Assembly: GCF_943736995.1 (NCBI RefSeq)
Contig: NZ_CALSFT010000002.1
Coordinates: 558,001 to 622,000 of the forward strand
Direction: 5' to 3'
Source: Sporosarcina sp. Marseille-Q4943
GTDB taxonomy: Bacteria; Bacillota; Bacilli; Bacillales_A; Planococcaceae
Length of the DNA: 64,000 nucleotides
Made by a program: the position numbers and the translations under genes. Position 1 is the stretch's first letter, and the number at the start of each line of letters is the position of its first letter. The notes beneath the pieces are model-generated. The model did not search any database and was not told the DNA's origin. It saw nothing but the letters and a program-made list of their open reading frames with translations. Below, in pieces: positions 1-8,132 of this stretch.

Positions 1-54
1 ATCCTTATACCAAACTGGGAAACCATCGAATTGATTGATGGGACCAACTTTCAT
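1..54 (-). CDS. 5' end of an unidentified gene leaving the window
   Basis: An ATG on the minus strand at 54 follows an AGGAGGG ribosome binding site (about 60-66). The frame is open to the window edge and reads MKVGPINQFDGFPVWYKD. Eighteen residues are too few to assign a family. The gene is divergent from the mnx operon. A CATATATTA stretch on the minus strand (136 to 128) resembles a sporulation sigma-E/K -10 box, but no matching -35 was seen. Confidence 0.5.
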   Translation of the reverse strand, partial: MKVGPINQFDGFPVWYKD

Positions 55-156
55 AACATCCCTCCTAAACTGATTACTAAGGGACACCAATTGCTTTTTG
101 CATCTCCTTTGGCAGATCCCCTGAATATAATATATGACCAAGGCGTTTGTAGAGGG

Positions 157-186
157 AGGACAATTGAATCAAATTGTCCTTTTTTG
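157..186 (+). terminator. hairpin with T-run upstream of mnxA
   Basis: GGACAATT and AATTGTCC form an 8-bp stem with a short loop, followed by TTTTTT. This is the form of a Rho-independent terminator on the plus strand. No plus-strand gene precedes it in the window, so it may insulate mnxA or end a short leader transcript. A TATAAT lies at 126-131 but no clear -35 accompanies it. Confidence 0.6.
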
Positions 187-207
187 ATGAATTCAATGGG
201 ACTAGTT

Positions 208-235
208 ACATTTGAAATCATCCCGCCATAGCGTA
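208..235 (+). promoter_or_regulatory. sigma-K-like promoter of the mnx operon
   Basis: AC at 208-209, a 17-base spacer, then CATAGCGTA at 227-235, which fits the mother-cell sigma-K pattern (AC, 16-17 bases, CATANNNTA). It ends about 20 bases before the mnxA start. The Bacillus SG-1 mnx operon is reported to be expressed in mid-sporulation from a sigma-K-type promoter, so both position and sequence make sense. The implied 5' leader is very short and brings the start site close to the ribosome binding site. Assignment is by pattern only. Confidence 0.55.
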
Positions 236-256
236 GGTAGAAGGGAAGAATTGGAT

Positions 257-667
257 ATGCCAATCTGGCTTTTCATCTATGTGGATAGTTGTTTGTTTCT
301 CATCTTTTATTTGTATGTGCGGAGAATCAAAAAGCGAATCGGTTTTCAGTTGGGGATGAATGTCAGCATCGTTATGGGCGGAATGGCGGCAATGCTGTCC
401 GGTGTGCTGTTCATTCTTCAGTTTCCTTTCCACTTTACGTATATTACAATGCTCTCCGCTCTGATCGGAATGGGAACGGGGGCCTTATTCGGCAAACTTT
501 TCGATTATCAGACGTTTGTGACAGGCCTAACGAATGGGGCGGTTGTCGGATTAATGGCACCGATGATCGGAACCGTTGTTGAGATGCCCAGGCTATTCGT
601 TTTGGGGCTGCATATTTTATTCGCGATTAGTATGATTGTCATTTTAAGTTCCATTAAAAGGTCGTGA
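257..667 (+). CDS. mnxA: MnxA-like small integral membrane protein
   Basis: First gene of a seven-gene block ending in the manganese oxidase gene. The 136-residue product is almost wholly hydrophobic, with about four to five membrane segments separated by short loops and an RRIKKR cluster after the first. I chose the ATG at 257 because AAGGGAAG sits about 8 bases upstream; an upstream in-frame ATG at 212 lies inside the promoter region. The name rests on operon position and the known hydrophobic nature of MnxA/MnxB in Bacillus SG-1. A biochemical role is not established; membrane anchoring or metal handling for the oxidase is inference. Confidence 0.7.
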   Translation: MPIWLFIYVDSCLFLIFYLYVRRIKKRIGFQLGMNVSIVMGGMAAMLSGVLFILQFPFHFTYITMLSALIGMGTGALFGKLFDYQTFVTGLTNGAVVGLMAPMIGTVVEMPRLFVLGLHILFAISMIVILSSIKRS

Positions 668-673
668 GGCGCC

Positions 674-1132
674 TTGTTGCTCATCCTCGTTTTGCTTCTG
701 TGGAATGTCGGCGAGATGGTTTATATTTACAATGTATTTCGGAAGAAGCATATCCTTTTTGACGATCGGTATATCAAAATGATGTGTATGGCGCTGTCCA
801 CGATTTCTTCATTCGTCATCGCCCTTTATTTACAACTGCTTCTCCCGCTTCATTCCATTACGTATTATCTCCCATCCTTCGCTGGACTTTGGATCGGTTG
901 GAAATTCGGTTCGTTCATGAAAGCTCCTGCCTCTTTGAACGGCCTGTATAACGGGGCTCTTGGCGGCATCATGGGCATGATGTTTGGCGCTGTCCTTCAA
1001 AACCCGGCGATTTGCAACATCCCTATTGAAACGGAAGCGTCACTTGCTTCTAATCTAATGAGTCTTGTCATTTTTTGTGCCGCGCTCCATACAGTTGTCC
1101 ATCATTTCATACGCAATTCGCTAACAAAATAA
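674..1132 (+). CDS. mnxB: MnxB-like integral membrane protein
   Basis: A 152-residue hydrophobic protein with about four to five membrane segments, starting at a TTG at 674 behind a GAGG at 665-668. It begins 6 bases after the mnxA stop, so the two are co-transcribed. Both share a pattern of a Gly-rich hydrophobic segment followed by NGAxxG (LTNGAVVGLM in MnxA, LYNGALGGIM in MnxB), which suggests the two are distant paralogues of one membrane family. Name by operon position; function unknown. Confidence 0.7.
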   Translation: MLLILVLLLWNVGEMVYIYNVFRKKHILFDDRYIKMMCMALSTISSFVIALYLQLLLPLHSITYYLPSFAGLWIGWKFGSFMKAPASLNGLYNGALGGIMGMMFGAVLQNPAICNIPIETEASLASNLMSLVIFCAALHTVVHHFIRNSLTK

Positions 1133-1140
1133 AGGAAGGG

Positions 1141-1728
1141 ATGAAGCTGCTGAGAATCGTATGGAGCATCGTTATCCTCACGCTTGGATTGGTTGCATTC
1201 TACTTGTTGTGGCCCCGCACGCTTGAACTCCCACAAATTGGAACGGTGAACGAATGGCCATTTACTGAAGTGAATGGAAAAGAGGTGTCACAGCAAGATA
1301 AGCCGAAGCTCGTTACCTTTTTCTTTACGAATTGCCCGGATGTTTGTCCGATGACCTTTATTGAGTTACAAGAACTCCAGGGGGTGATGCAGGAAAAAGG
1401 AATCGCGGACGATGAGTACATCATCGTGGCTGTTACACTGGATCCTGAATTTGATACGGAAGAAAGAATACGTCAATATGCGGAAAATATGGGGATATTG
1501 AACCCGAATTGGTTGTTTTTACGAGGCACGGAAGAGGAGACGAAGCAATTTACACAAAGCTTTCATTTCACCTATACGAAAAATGCTGAGGGGTTTGTCA
1601 CCCATTCCACTTCTATGTATATCGTCGATCCGCAAGACCGTATCCGATCGCAACATACTATGGCGGTTGGGACGAGACGAGTGAATATCGAGGAAATTGC
1701 CGACCAATTGGAGCAGTTCATCAAATAA
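1141..1728 (+). CDS. mnxC: MnxC: SCO1/SenC-type copper chaperone or thiol protein
   Basis: A membrane-anchored thioredoxin-fold protein of 195 residues. Residues 5-24 form one signal-anchor. The SCO1 copper-binding motif CPDVC is at Cys65 and Cys69 (FTNCPDVCPMTF), and the third ligand is His155 in VTHSTSMYIVD. SCO proteins deliver copper to, or reduce cysteines of, copper enzymes such as the cytochrome oxidase CuA site. Beside a multicopper oxidase, a role in copper loading is a reasonable inference. The start is the ATG at 1141 after AAGGAAGGG; upstream in-frame codons overlap mnxB. It lies 8 bases after the mnxB stop. Confidence 0.85.
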   Translation: MKLLRIVWSIVILTLGLVAFYLLWPRTLELPQIGTVNEWPFTEVNGKEVSQQDKPKLVTFFFTNCPDVCPMTFIELQELQGVMQEKGIADDEYIIVAVTLDPEFDTEERIRQYAENMGILNPNWLFLRGTEEETKQFTQSFHFTYTKNAEGFVTHSTSMYIVDPQDRIRSQHTMAVGTRRVNIEEIADQLEQFIK

Positions 1729-1745
1729 GGGAAGGGGGCCCAAAC

Positions 1746-2501
1746 ATGTCGAAAGAGTTCAGTGAGTTGGCGACAGGGGAGCATTCGGAGTCCAACAAGC
1801 CGAGTTTTCCACCATACTCATCGCCGACGAGCGCGGTTTCAGCGGAGGAAACCCGGATTCTCACGGAATATATCCAGCAGAAAAATCTGTTTCATGTCAT
1901 TCGTCGAGATGAATCCCGTCGGAAAACCCTACTGTTGAAACAGTTTTTTAAAATGAAGCGGCATCAGCAAGTCGTCATTATTTCAGCAAACAAGCAGAAT
2001 GAAACGATTACAACCGAAGGAAAGGTTGCTGCAATCGGAAGAGATTTTGTCATGGTGACCGATTTGAAAAAGCGGATTTGGATTCCTTATGAAGCGATCG
2101 ACTCCGCAACCATCCCCTTTGGGTTTCCTACTTATTCTACCCCGCATCAACACCATATTTACGACAACCAACTTCAGCAAAAACTTGTGTTGCGTTTTGG
2201 GGAAACCGTAGCTTCTAAAGATGCATTGGTTCGCCAATTTTTTGAGGAAACCCTCCATACGAATCTTTCGACTTGGAAAGGTGTCTGGGTGGAGGTCAAC
2301 ACAGTAGAATCGTCAGTCTTCGGTAAATTGAAAGGCGCTTCCAAAACGGTTTGCGTTTTACAACGAAACAGTACGGAGCAACGAATCCCGTTATCCGAAA
2401 TACGATCGATCACAACGATCGGGCTAGCTTCTCTCTGGAAACGGTTCGGGAAACAAGTCGTTACGGCCTGTAGCGAAAGAATAAAGGGATGGAGGGCGTA
2501 G
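1746..2501 (+). CDS. mnxD: MnxD-like protein of the manganese oxidase operon
   Basis: A soluble 251-residue protein with no signal or membrane segment and a low-complexity N-terminus (first 40 residues). Two similar beta-rich modules follow, each with a strand pattern like that of small Sm-like barrels (about residues 75-120 and 170-230). The segment LRFGETVASKDALVRQFF recurs as HRFGEMVASSPELIHLFF in the protein at 6817-7455, showing the two are paralogues. GGGAAGGGGG precedes the ATG. The gene follows mnxC by 17 bases. Function unknown; spore-surface assembly of the oxidase is inference. Confidence 0.7.
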   Translation: MSKEFSELATGEHSESNKPSFPPYSSPTSAVSAEETRILTEYIQQKNLFHVIRRDESRRKTLLLKQFFKMKRHQQVVIISANKQNETITTEGKVAAIGRDFVMVTDLKKRIWIPYEAIDSATIPFGFPTYSTPHQHHIYDNQLQQKLVLRFGETVASKDALVRQFFEETLHTNLSTWKGVWVEVNTVESSVFGKLKGASKTVCVLQRNSTEQRIPLSEIRSITTIGLASLWKRFGKQVVTACSERIKGWRA

Positions 2502-2504
2502 TGA

Positions 2505-2795
2505 ATGGGACAAATAGAAGAAAACTTGCATGGACAGTTGGAACTGTTGAAAGGGGAAGAGCTGCTCGTCATTACGAAAGCGACACAATTGAATCTATTA
2601 GGTCAAGTATTCCGGCCTATTTTTGCAGGGACGGTGTCGGATGTCCAAGAAGGTCATCTGACGTTATCACCCGTCATTATCAAAATGGTGAATGCCCCGT
2701 TTTATCGGTTTCCCTTTCCGTTAAGCATTCCCCTTGAGCAGATCGTCTCGTATTCGACTGATGTGCCGAGTGATATGGCATTTCCACTAACATAA
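2505..2795 (+). CDS. mnxE: MnxE-like subunit of the Mn oxidase complex
   Basis: A 96-residue protein starting 3 bases after the mnxD stop, with GGAGGG upstream of the ATG. In Bacillus, MnxE and MnxF are small copper-binding subunits that assemble with MnxG into a complex of about 3:3:1. Here the sequence is rich in short beta strands (LLGQVFRPIFAGTVSDV, LTLSPVIIKMV), like the barrel modules of MnxD and MnxF. No Cys is present, so any copper ligand must be His, Met or acidic. Assigned by size, order and position just ahead of mnxF and mnxG. Confidence 0.75.
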   Translation: MGQIEENLHGQLELLKGEELLVITKATQLNLLGQVFRPIFAGTVSDVQEGHLTLSPVIIKMVNAPFYRFPFPLSIPLEQIVSYSTDVPSDMAFPLT

Positions 2796-2812
2796 GCGAG
2801 GAGGGGCCGCAA

Positions 2813-3103
2813 TTGGCTCGGATAGATGGACGTAAATCATTCAATGACAAAAAAGAGGAAGGGATCATCCTTTCTTTTCGAAAGAATATGGGGCGCAGAG
2901 TATTTATTTTAACCGAAGCCTTTCCTTTTATGTTCATTGGGAAAATCAAGTCGATTGTTGAGGACATGGTCGTCTTGGATGTAGAGACGACATCCGTCCC
3001 TGCATTGGAGGGAAAGGAATGGTCGGTGCATATCCATTCCATTGAAGTCTTTTATATTGAAACAGGGATTGGTGCCAAAATCCCTCATCTGAAAGACAGC
3101 TAG
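2813..3103 (+). CDS. mnxF: MnxF-like subunit of the Mn oxidase complex
   Basis: A 96-residue protein from a TTG start at 2813, set by GCGAGGAGGGG about 6 bases upstream. Like MnxE it is beta-rich and lacks Cys; it has two His residues in the segment WSVHIHSIEVFYIE. It sits 17 bases from both mnxE and mnxG, so all are on one transcript. MnxF is known as a subunit of the purified MnxEFG complex. The assignment is by context and size, with weak sequence recognition. Confidence 0.75.
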   Translation: MARIDGRKSFNDKKEEGIILSFRKNMGRRVFILTEAFPFMFIGKIKSIVEDMVVLDVETTSVPALEGKEWSVHIHSIEVFYIETGIGAKIPHLKDS

Positions 3104-3120
3104 AAAAGAGGGGGTTGTAA

Positions 3121-6100
3121 ATGCTCAGAAAGTATCACGTAGTCGCTATTCCGATTCGGATCGTCTTGAACACGTTCGGCGACCATAATCCGAACGGAAT
3201 GATGTATGTGTTGAAAGAGAACGAAGAGAAAGTGAAGCAGTTGGTCAAGGAAAATCCGTTCATGCCGGTCGATCTCGTACAGCCCCTCATTATTCGGGCG
3301 AATGAAGGGGATACGGTGGAAATCATGCTGGAGAATAAATTGCCGTTTCACGTTGGGCTTTATTTCCAGCAAGCAGAGTATGATGTCCGTACCGCGGATG
3401 GCGCGAACGTCGGGTTGAATGAAGATAGTACGGTGCCGCCTAGCGAATCCTATCTATATCGGATCCGCGTTGTGAAAGAGGGAATCTATTTCTTTTCGGA
3501 TTTGGGGCACCCTTCCAGCAGCGAGAATGGCTCGAATGGAAATGGATTATTCGGAGCTCTGTTTGTTCAACGGCGTTTTTCGTGGTGGACGGATCCGGAG
3601 ACGGGGAAGCCGATGAATAGTGGGGTGTACGCGGATATCCACCATCCTATTTTGCCATCGTTCCGCGAGTATGCATGGGTGTTCCATGATGAAATGGAAG
3701 TGGATGATCTGACCGGGAATCGGCCGATCCATCATTTGACGAACCAGGAGGAAAGTTCGTTCCACGGCGCGAATTATCGGTTCGAACCGATTAATCGACG
3801 GCAGCAGTTGATTGCCGAAGGGGTCGTCTGTCCCAATTGTGAAGGGGAGGAAGTCCACCATGATTCGTGGGTGTATGGAGATCCCTCGACCCCTATTTTA
3901 CGAGGCTATGTCGGAGATCCCGCAAAAATCCGGGTCGTTCACGGGGGTGTGAAGGAGACGCATGTTTTTCATTACCATGTCCATCAATGGCTGAGCGATC
4001 CGGATGATCTTGAATCCGAGATCATCGACGCCCAATCGATCAGTCCCCAAACCCATTATACAGTGGAACCGCTTTACGGATTAGGCAGCTTGCAAGGTTC
4101 TTTCGGCGATTCGGTCATTCATTGCCACTTATACCCGCATTTTGCGGCGGGCATGTGGGGACTGAACCGGGTATTTGATACGCGTCAAGATGGAAGCCAG
4201 TGTTATCCAAATGGCGTTCCGATCAAGCCGCTGCACCCGCTGCCCGACCGGAAAGCGCCGCCTATGCCGACAGCCGAAAGACCGGGATTTCCGAATTTCA
4301 TTCCCGGCAAGGTAGGCTATAAAGCACCACGTCCACCGCTTGGCATCGTAGGGGGGCGGGGGTTAACCGAGTTGGAGAAGCATGCTGCGATCCAAAATCC
4401 GAGACCGGGAGCCGTCTTTACGGATCCGAGCCCCGAAGGCGCACCCGAACGGGAATTTAACATCTCGTTGATCGAGCTGCCGATTACGTACAATAAGCAT
4501 GGATGGCATGATCCTAAAGGAAGAATATATGTGTTGGATGAAGACTTGGACGATATTTGTGCAGGGAGAAAAGAGCCGGAGCCACTCGTCATCCATACGC
4601 CTGCGCATACGTCTTTTAAAATAAATTATACGAATCGTCTGCCGCATATTTTGGACGGAGATGCGTTCCAACTTGTCACCCGGACATATGAAACTGGCTT
4701 TCATATCCATTTTGTTAAATTCGATGTGTTAGTGAATGATGGGGCGAATGTCGGCTGGAACTACGATTCCTCCGTATTGCCGGGCGAAACGATAACGTAT
4801 TGCTATTATGCAGAGGCCGAATTGAAAGCGTGGTTTTTCCATGACCACCTCTATCCGAACGCCCATCAACAGCATGGTGTTTTCGGCTCTGGTGTGGTCC
4901 ATCCCCGCTTTACGGAATTCCTCGACTCGCGAACAGGAGAGCCTGTCGTGCATGGAACGCAAATTACGTCGAAGAATCCATTGATTCCGGATTACCGGGA
5001 TTTTGCATTATTTGTACAGGATTTCACGTTATTGTTTGATAAAAACGGAAAACCGCTGCAACCGCCAAAGTTTCCAAGTTCCGATGACGATCCGGGTTTA
5101 TTCGGCGTGAATTACAAAAACGAACCGTTGCAATTCCGGCTAGGGAAAGACTGTGATCCGGCTTATACGTTCAGCTCTTATCAAAATGGAGATCCCGTTA
5201 CACCGATTTTGAGGGCGTATGAAGGGGATTCGATCCGGATTCGGCTGTTGCAAGGCTCGCAAGAAGAGTCCCATAGCTTCAACGTGCACGGGCTAAGATG
5301 GCATAAAGAGCGGGGCAGTTTGAATTCGTCATTAAAAGAACAGCAGCATATCGGAATTTCGGAATCATTTACGATGGAAACGTATATCGAGAGAGCGGGC
5401 GACTACTTATGGGCGTTTGAAACGGAGGAGGATTTATGGAACGGGCTATGGGGGTTGATCCGGGCGTACGATGAGAAAGTGCCGGATTTAATTTCATTAT
5501 CCGACCGACCGGAGCCGTTAAAGCGTTCCAAGCCGTTGCCGGAATACACGGGCAACAAGCCGCCGCAAGCAGAAGATCCGACGATTCACCCTGTCGAGGG
5601 GCCGGTCCGCTATTTTGACGTTGTCGCTTTTCATACGAAGCTGACATATAACGAATTCGGTGATCATGATCCGCATGGCATCATTTTCGCCTTGCGAGAA
5701 GATCAGGAGGCCATTGTAAATGGAACGAAAAAGCCGGAGCCTCTCATTATCCGGGCCAATGTAGGGGATACCGTAGAAGTGACATTGACGAGCGAGTTGG
5801 AGCTGGAGAAGTTTCCGTTTCTGGATGGGATCTATCCATATCCGATCGTAAAAGAACAAGCATATTATCCACCTTCTTTACGCATTTCCTTGCATCCTCA
5901 ATTAATTCAATACGACGTCAAAACGTCTGCCGGGGAAACCGTCGGATTCAATGGCGACCAAACAGTAGGACCGGGGGAGAAGCGGACGTATCGTTGGGTG
6001 GTCGATTGCCAAGTAGGCGCTTGTGGGCTATGGGATATGGCGGATATTCGAAACCATAGATCACAAGGAGCATTTGGGGCTTTCATCGCGGAGCCGAGAG

Positions 6101-6762
6101 GAACGGAGTATGTCGATCCGTATACGTTGCAATCCGTGAAATCGGGGGCAAATGTTGTGTTGCGAAATCCGTTCTTGCCCGATATTCGAGAGTTTGTCGT
6201 CATACTGCATGACGGGCTGCGGTTGTACGATAAGCAAGGGCAGGTCATCTTTGATCCGGTTGACGGAATTCTAGTCCCGCCGCCAGAGTTGGACGAAGAT
6301 TTACTCGATACGTACGACCAAGGTTCCAGAGGGATTAATTATAGAAGCGAACGATTGATCAATCGCTATCGAAAACATCCGAAGCTGCATGAGTTGTTCA
6401 GTTCGAAAGTGTTCGGGGATCCGGCGACTCCCGTTTTTGAATGTTATGCAGGAGATCCCGTGACGATCCGGCTAGTGACGCCGGCTGAAAGAAGAAGAGC
6501 GCATTCTTTCCATTTGCATGGACATCGTTGGCGATTTGATACGAAAGACATCGAATCGCGGACAGAAGCCTTTGTCGGATTTCACGTCGCGGGAGCGGTG
6601 AAAAACTTGGAGTTGCTTGGAGGAGCAGGGGCCTACGGGAAGTTCCCGGGGGACTATTTGTACCGATCTGGAAATATCCGATGGGATATCGAACAAGGCA
6701 TGTGGGGCATTATGCGCGTTCACGATAAATTGGTTGCGGAACTGCCGCCATTGGAGCAGTAG
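3121..6762 (+). CDS. mnxG: MnxG: giant multicopper Mn(II) oxidase
   Basis: A 1213-residue multicopper oxidase, essentially the length of MnxG of Bacillus SG-1 (about 1217), far longer than a laccase. It is built of repeated cupredoxin domains. Copper-ligand motifs: FHYHVHQW (His284/286/288), HCHLYPHFAAGM (His334, Cys335, His336, His340, Met345: a type 1 site adjoining the trinuclear centre), WFFHDHLYPNAHQQH (His574, 576, 582, 585), HSFNVHGLRWH (His718, 723, 728) and HSFHLHGHRW (His1128, 1131, 1133, 1135). MnxG oxidises Mn(II) to Mn(IV) oxide on the spore surface. GAGGGGG precedes the ATG. No signal peptide is seen, as expected for a mother-cell-made exosporium protein. Confidence 0.92.
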   Translation: MLRKYHVVAIPIRIVLNTFGDHNPNGMMYVLKENEEKVKQLVKENPFMPVDLVQPLIIRANEGDTVEIMLENKLPFHVGLYFQQAEYDVRTADGANVGLNEDSTVPPSESYLYRIRVVKEGIYFFSDLGHPSSSENGSNGNGLFGALFVQRRFSWWTDPETGKPMNSGVYADIHHPILPSFREYAWVFHDEMEVDDLTGNRPIHHLTNQEESSFHGANYRFEPINRRQQLIAEGVVCPNCEGEEVHHDSWVYGDPSTPILRGYVGDPAKIRVVHGGVKETHVFHYHVHQWLSDPDDLESEIIDAQSISPQTHYTVEPLYGLGSLQGSFGDSVIHCHLYPHFAAGMWGLNRVFDTRQDGSQCYPNGVPIKPLHPLPDRKAPPMPTAERPGFPNFIPGKVGYKAPRPPLGIVGGRGLTELEKHAAIQNPRPGAVFTDPSPEGAPEREFNISLIELPITYNKHGWHDPKGRIYVLDEDLDDICAGRKEPEPLVIHTPAHTSFKINYTNRLPHILDGDAFQLVTRTYETGFHIHFVKFDVLVNDGANVGWNYDSSVLPGETITYCYYAEAELKAWFFHDHLYPNAHQQHGVFGSGVVHPRFTEFLDSRTGEPVVHGTQITSKNPLIPDYRDFALFVQDFTLLFDKNGKPLQPPKFPSSDDDPGLFGVNYKNEPLQFRLGKDCDPAYTFSSYQNGDPVTPILRAYEGDSIRIRLLQGSQEESHSFNVHGLRWHKERGSLNSSLKEQQHIGISESFTMETYIERAGDYLWAFETEEDLWNGLWGLIRAYDEKVPDLISLSDRPEPLKRSKPLPEYTGNKPPQAEDPTIHPVEGPVRYFDVVAFHTKLTYNEFGDHDPHGIIFALREDQEAIVNGTKKPEPLIIRANVGDTVEVTLTSELELEKFPFLDGIYPYPIVKEQAYYPPSLRISLHPQLIQYDVKTSAGETVGFNGDQTVGPGEKRTYRWVVDCQVGACGLWDMADIRNHRSQGAFGAFIAEPRGTEYVDPYTLQSVKSGANVVLRNPFLPDIREFVVILHDGLRLYDKQGQVIFDPVDGILVPPPELDEDLLDTYDQGSRGINYRSERLINRYRKHPKLHELFSSKVFGDPATPVFECYAGDPVTIRLVTPAERRRAHSFHLHGHRWRFDTKDIESRTEAFVGFHVAGAVKNLELLGGAGAYGKFPGDYLYRSGNIRWDIEQGMWGIMRVHDKLVAELPPLEQ

Positions 6763-6794
6763 GGAGAGGAGAAGGATTTTCTCTTCTCTTTTTC
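6762..6794 (+). terminator. terminator after mnxG
   Basis: GAGAGGAGAA pairs with TTCTCTTCTC (with G-U pairs) around a short loop, followed by TTTTTC. It lies directly after the mnxG stop and would end or attenuate the operon transcript before the gene at 6817. Confidence 0.6.
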
Positions 6795-6816
6795 ACATAG
6801 AAAGGAGGTATGCAAC

Positions 6817-7455
6817 ATGAAAAATGAAGATGATCGGAAGCGATGTCCGGAAACTCCCTCCAACCATCAACTGCCTTCTCCAACGGATAACTTGCCTCCT
6901 GAGCTCCTTGAAAAAATCTATGACGCCAATAACTTATTGCTCGATCTAGCTCTATCGGATGATCGATCGGCGAATGAAACGTATCAAAAAGTGTTCGATG
7001 GATTAATTGGCCTATCCGTTGAAGTTCCCATTCGAGCTGGAAAGCCTGTCGTGGGAAAGGTGACGCTCGCGGGGTTCGATTTTGTCGTACTCCAAGCAGT
7101 GGAAGGTACGTTCATTTTACCGTATGTACAAATCGAAAAGATCAAGCCCGCCGGTCGATTTGCCGAACCTTTTCCTGACCCGACACTGAAGGACGCTTCC
7201 CCAGGTTGTCAGCAGGCACTGACCCATCGTTTCGGAGAGATGGTAGCTTCCTCGCCTGAGTTGATCCATCTCTTTTTCAGAATGCGGTTGGACGTCTATT
7301 TATTGACACTGGAATCACGCTCACTTCAAGTCGTGACGGAAGATGCAACGTTTTTTGGTAATTTAAAGCAGGTGAACAGGGACACGATCTGTCTATCCGT
7401 AGATGAAAAGGAAATTGAAATCCCGATGGGTCGAATTTGCTTGATTCATGTGTAG
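6817..7455 (+). CDS. MnxD paralogue downstream of mnxG
   Basis: A 212-residue soluble protein with AAAGGAGG ahead of its ATG. It shares with MnxD the order disordered N-terminus, barrel-like module, [HL]RFGExVAS helix, barrel-like module ending in a regular strand (IEIPMGRICLIHV versus RIPLSEIRSITTI). It is therefore a likely duplicate of mnxD. It follows the mnxG terminator, so it may be expressed by read-through or from its own promoter. It is not one of the seven described mnx genes as I know them. A structural or assembly role in the spore-surface oxidase is inference. Confidence 0.7.
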   Translation: MKNEDDRKRCPETPSNHQLPSPTDNLPPELLEKIYDANNLLLDLALSDDRSANETYQKVFDGLIGLSVEVPIRAGKPVVGKVTLAGFDFVVLQAVEGTFILPYVQIEKIKPAGRFAEPFPDPTLKDASPGCQQALTHRFGEMVASSPELIHLFFRMRLDVYLLTLESRSLQVVTEDATFFGNLKQVNRDTICLSVDEKEIEIPMGRICLIHV

Positions 7456-7460
7456 TTACG

Positions 7461-7495
7461 AAAAAAAGAAGTCAGCTTATGCGTTAGCTGACTTC
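7461..7495 (-). terminator. terminator between convergent genes
   Basis: GAAGTCAGCT and AGCTGACTTC form a perfect 10-bp stem. On the minus strand it is followed by a T-run (TTTTTTT), so it best serves the Cys/His-rich gene ending at 7523; it may also block plus-strand transcripts. Confidence 0.65.
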
Positions 7496-7522
7496 ATTCT
7501 GATTGGATTGTGATTGCTAGGA

Positions 7523-7990
7523 CTAGGACAGTGCGGCTTCTCCCCGGGGAACTTCCACGTACGCGATTTTATCGATGGAAAAAATCCACGTCCGTCCGAT
7601 TGGATGCTCCCGCTCTTCGGTTGCCGACTCTTCTTCATTTCCTTCCAGTTCCAAGGCGAGGGTTGTCTCGTCTTCTTGGGAATTGGTGTCTTCCAGGAGC
7701 ACTTCAACAAAATTTGACCCGACCGAGACGATTGTCCCTTTCACTTCCGTGCCATCCTCCAGCTTGAATTGTGCTTCATTCCATAACAATCGATGTAGTC
7801 TGTAAAGAAGCCCGTCTTGCAATCCGGCCAATCGAATCCTGAAATGATGGCTGCCACTCTGCCGACAACAACCATGACGGTGGTGGGAGTGCTTACAACA
7901 ATCGGAATGGCAGCATGCTGAACAACACCTGCCTTTGCATTCGTAATTTTCATGTCTTCTATTCGAACAGCAACAATACTGTGAGCTCAT
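7523..7990 (-). CDS. Cys/His-rich small protein with barrel-like C-terminus
   Basis: A 155-residue protein whose first 49 residues hold 12 Cys and 8 His in clusters (YCCCS, GRCCSACCHSDCCKHSHH). The remainder (about 60-150) is a beta-rich module with an acidic insert, like the small barrels of MnxD, MnxE and MnxF (KLEDGTEVKGTIVSVGSNFV, then GRTWIFSIDKIAYVEV). The N-terminus looks like a metal-binding or cross-linking segment. AGGAGG precedes the ATG, and CATATAGTA lies further upstream. It faces the mnx operon convergently. I do not recognise a named family; a spore-coat or metal-binding Mnx accessory is inference. Confidence 0.7.
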   Translation of the reverse strand: MSSQYCCCSNRRHENYECKGRCCSACCHSDCCKHSHHRHGCCRQSGSHHFRIRLAGLQDGLLYRLHRLLWNEAQFKLEDGTEVKGTIVSVGSNFVEVLLEDTNSQEDETTLALELEGNEEESATEEREHPIGRTWIFSIDKIAYVEVPRGEAALS

Positions 7991-8017
7991 ACGATAACCT
8001 CCTTACTGCTTCACTCT

Positions 8018-8026
8018 TACTATATG
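8018..8026 (-). promoter_or_regulatory. possible sigma-K/E -10 box
   Basis: CATATAGTA on the minus strand matches CATANNNTA and lies about 30 bases upstream of the Cys/His-rich gene. The nearest AC is 14 bases upstream, short of the usual 16-17, so the call is tentative. Confidence 0.35.
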
Positions 8027-8085
8027 TCGCAATAGGAGGAGTCCTTGGTTGGTCAACCTATAGGTTATATGAATTCGGATGTATG

Positions 8086-8119
8086 GAAAAAGGGCAATGA
8101 TCCTTGGATCAATGCCCTT
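8086..8119 (-). terminator. terminator of the AlkD-like gene
   Basis: AAGGGCA...TGATCC pairs with GGATCA...TGCCCTT, with one A/A mismatch, and is followed on the minus strand by TTTTTCC. It lies just beyond the stop of the gene ending at 8133. Confidence 0.65.
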
Positions 8120-8132
8120 GATATTTGGGGAT

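Noticed and set aside
31..231. 66-residue open frame on the plus strand
   Set aside because: No ribosome binding site; it spans the hairpin terminator and the promoter and overlaps the better supported minus-strand gene start.
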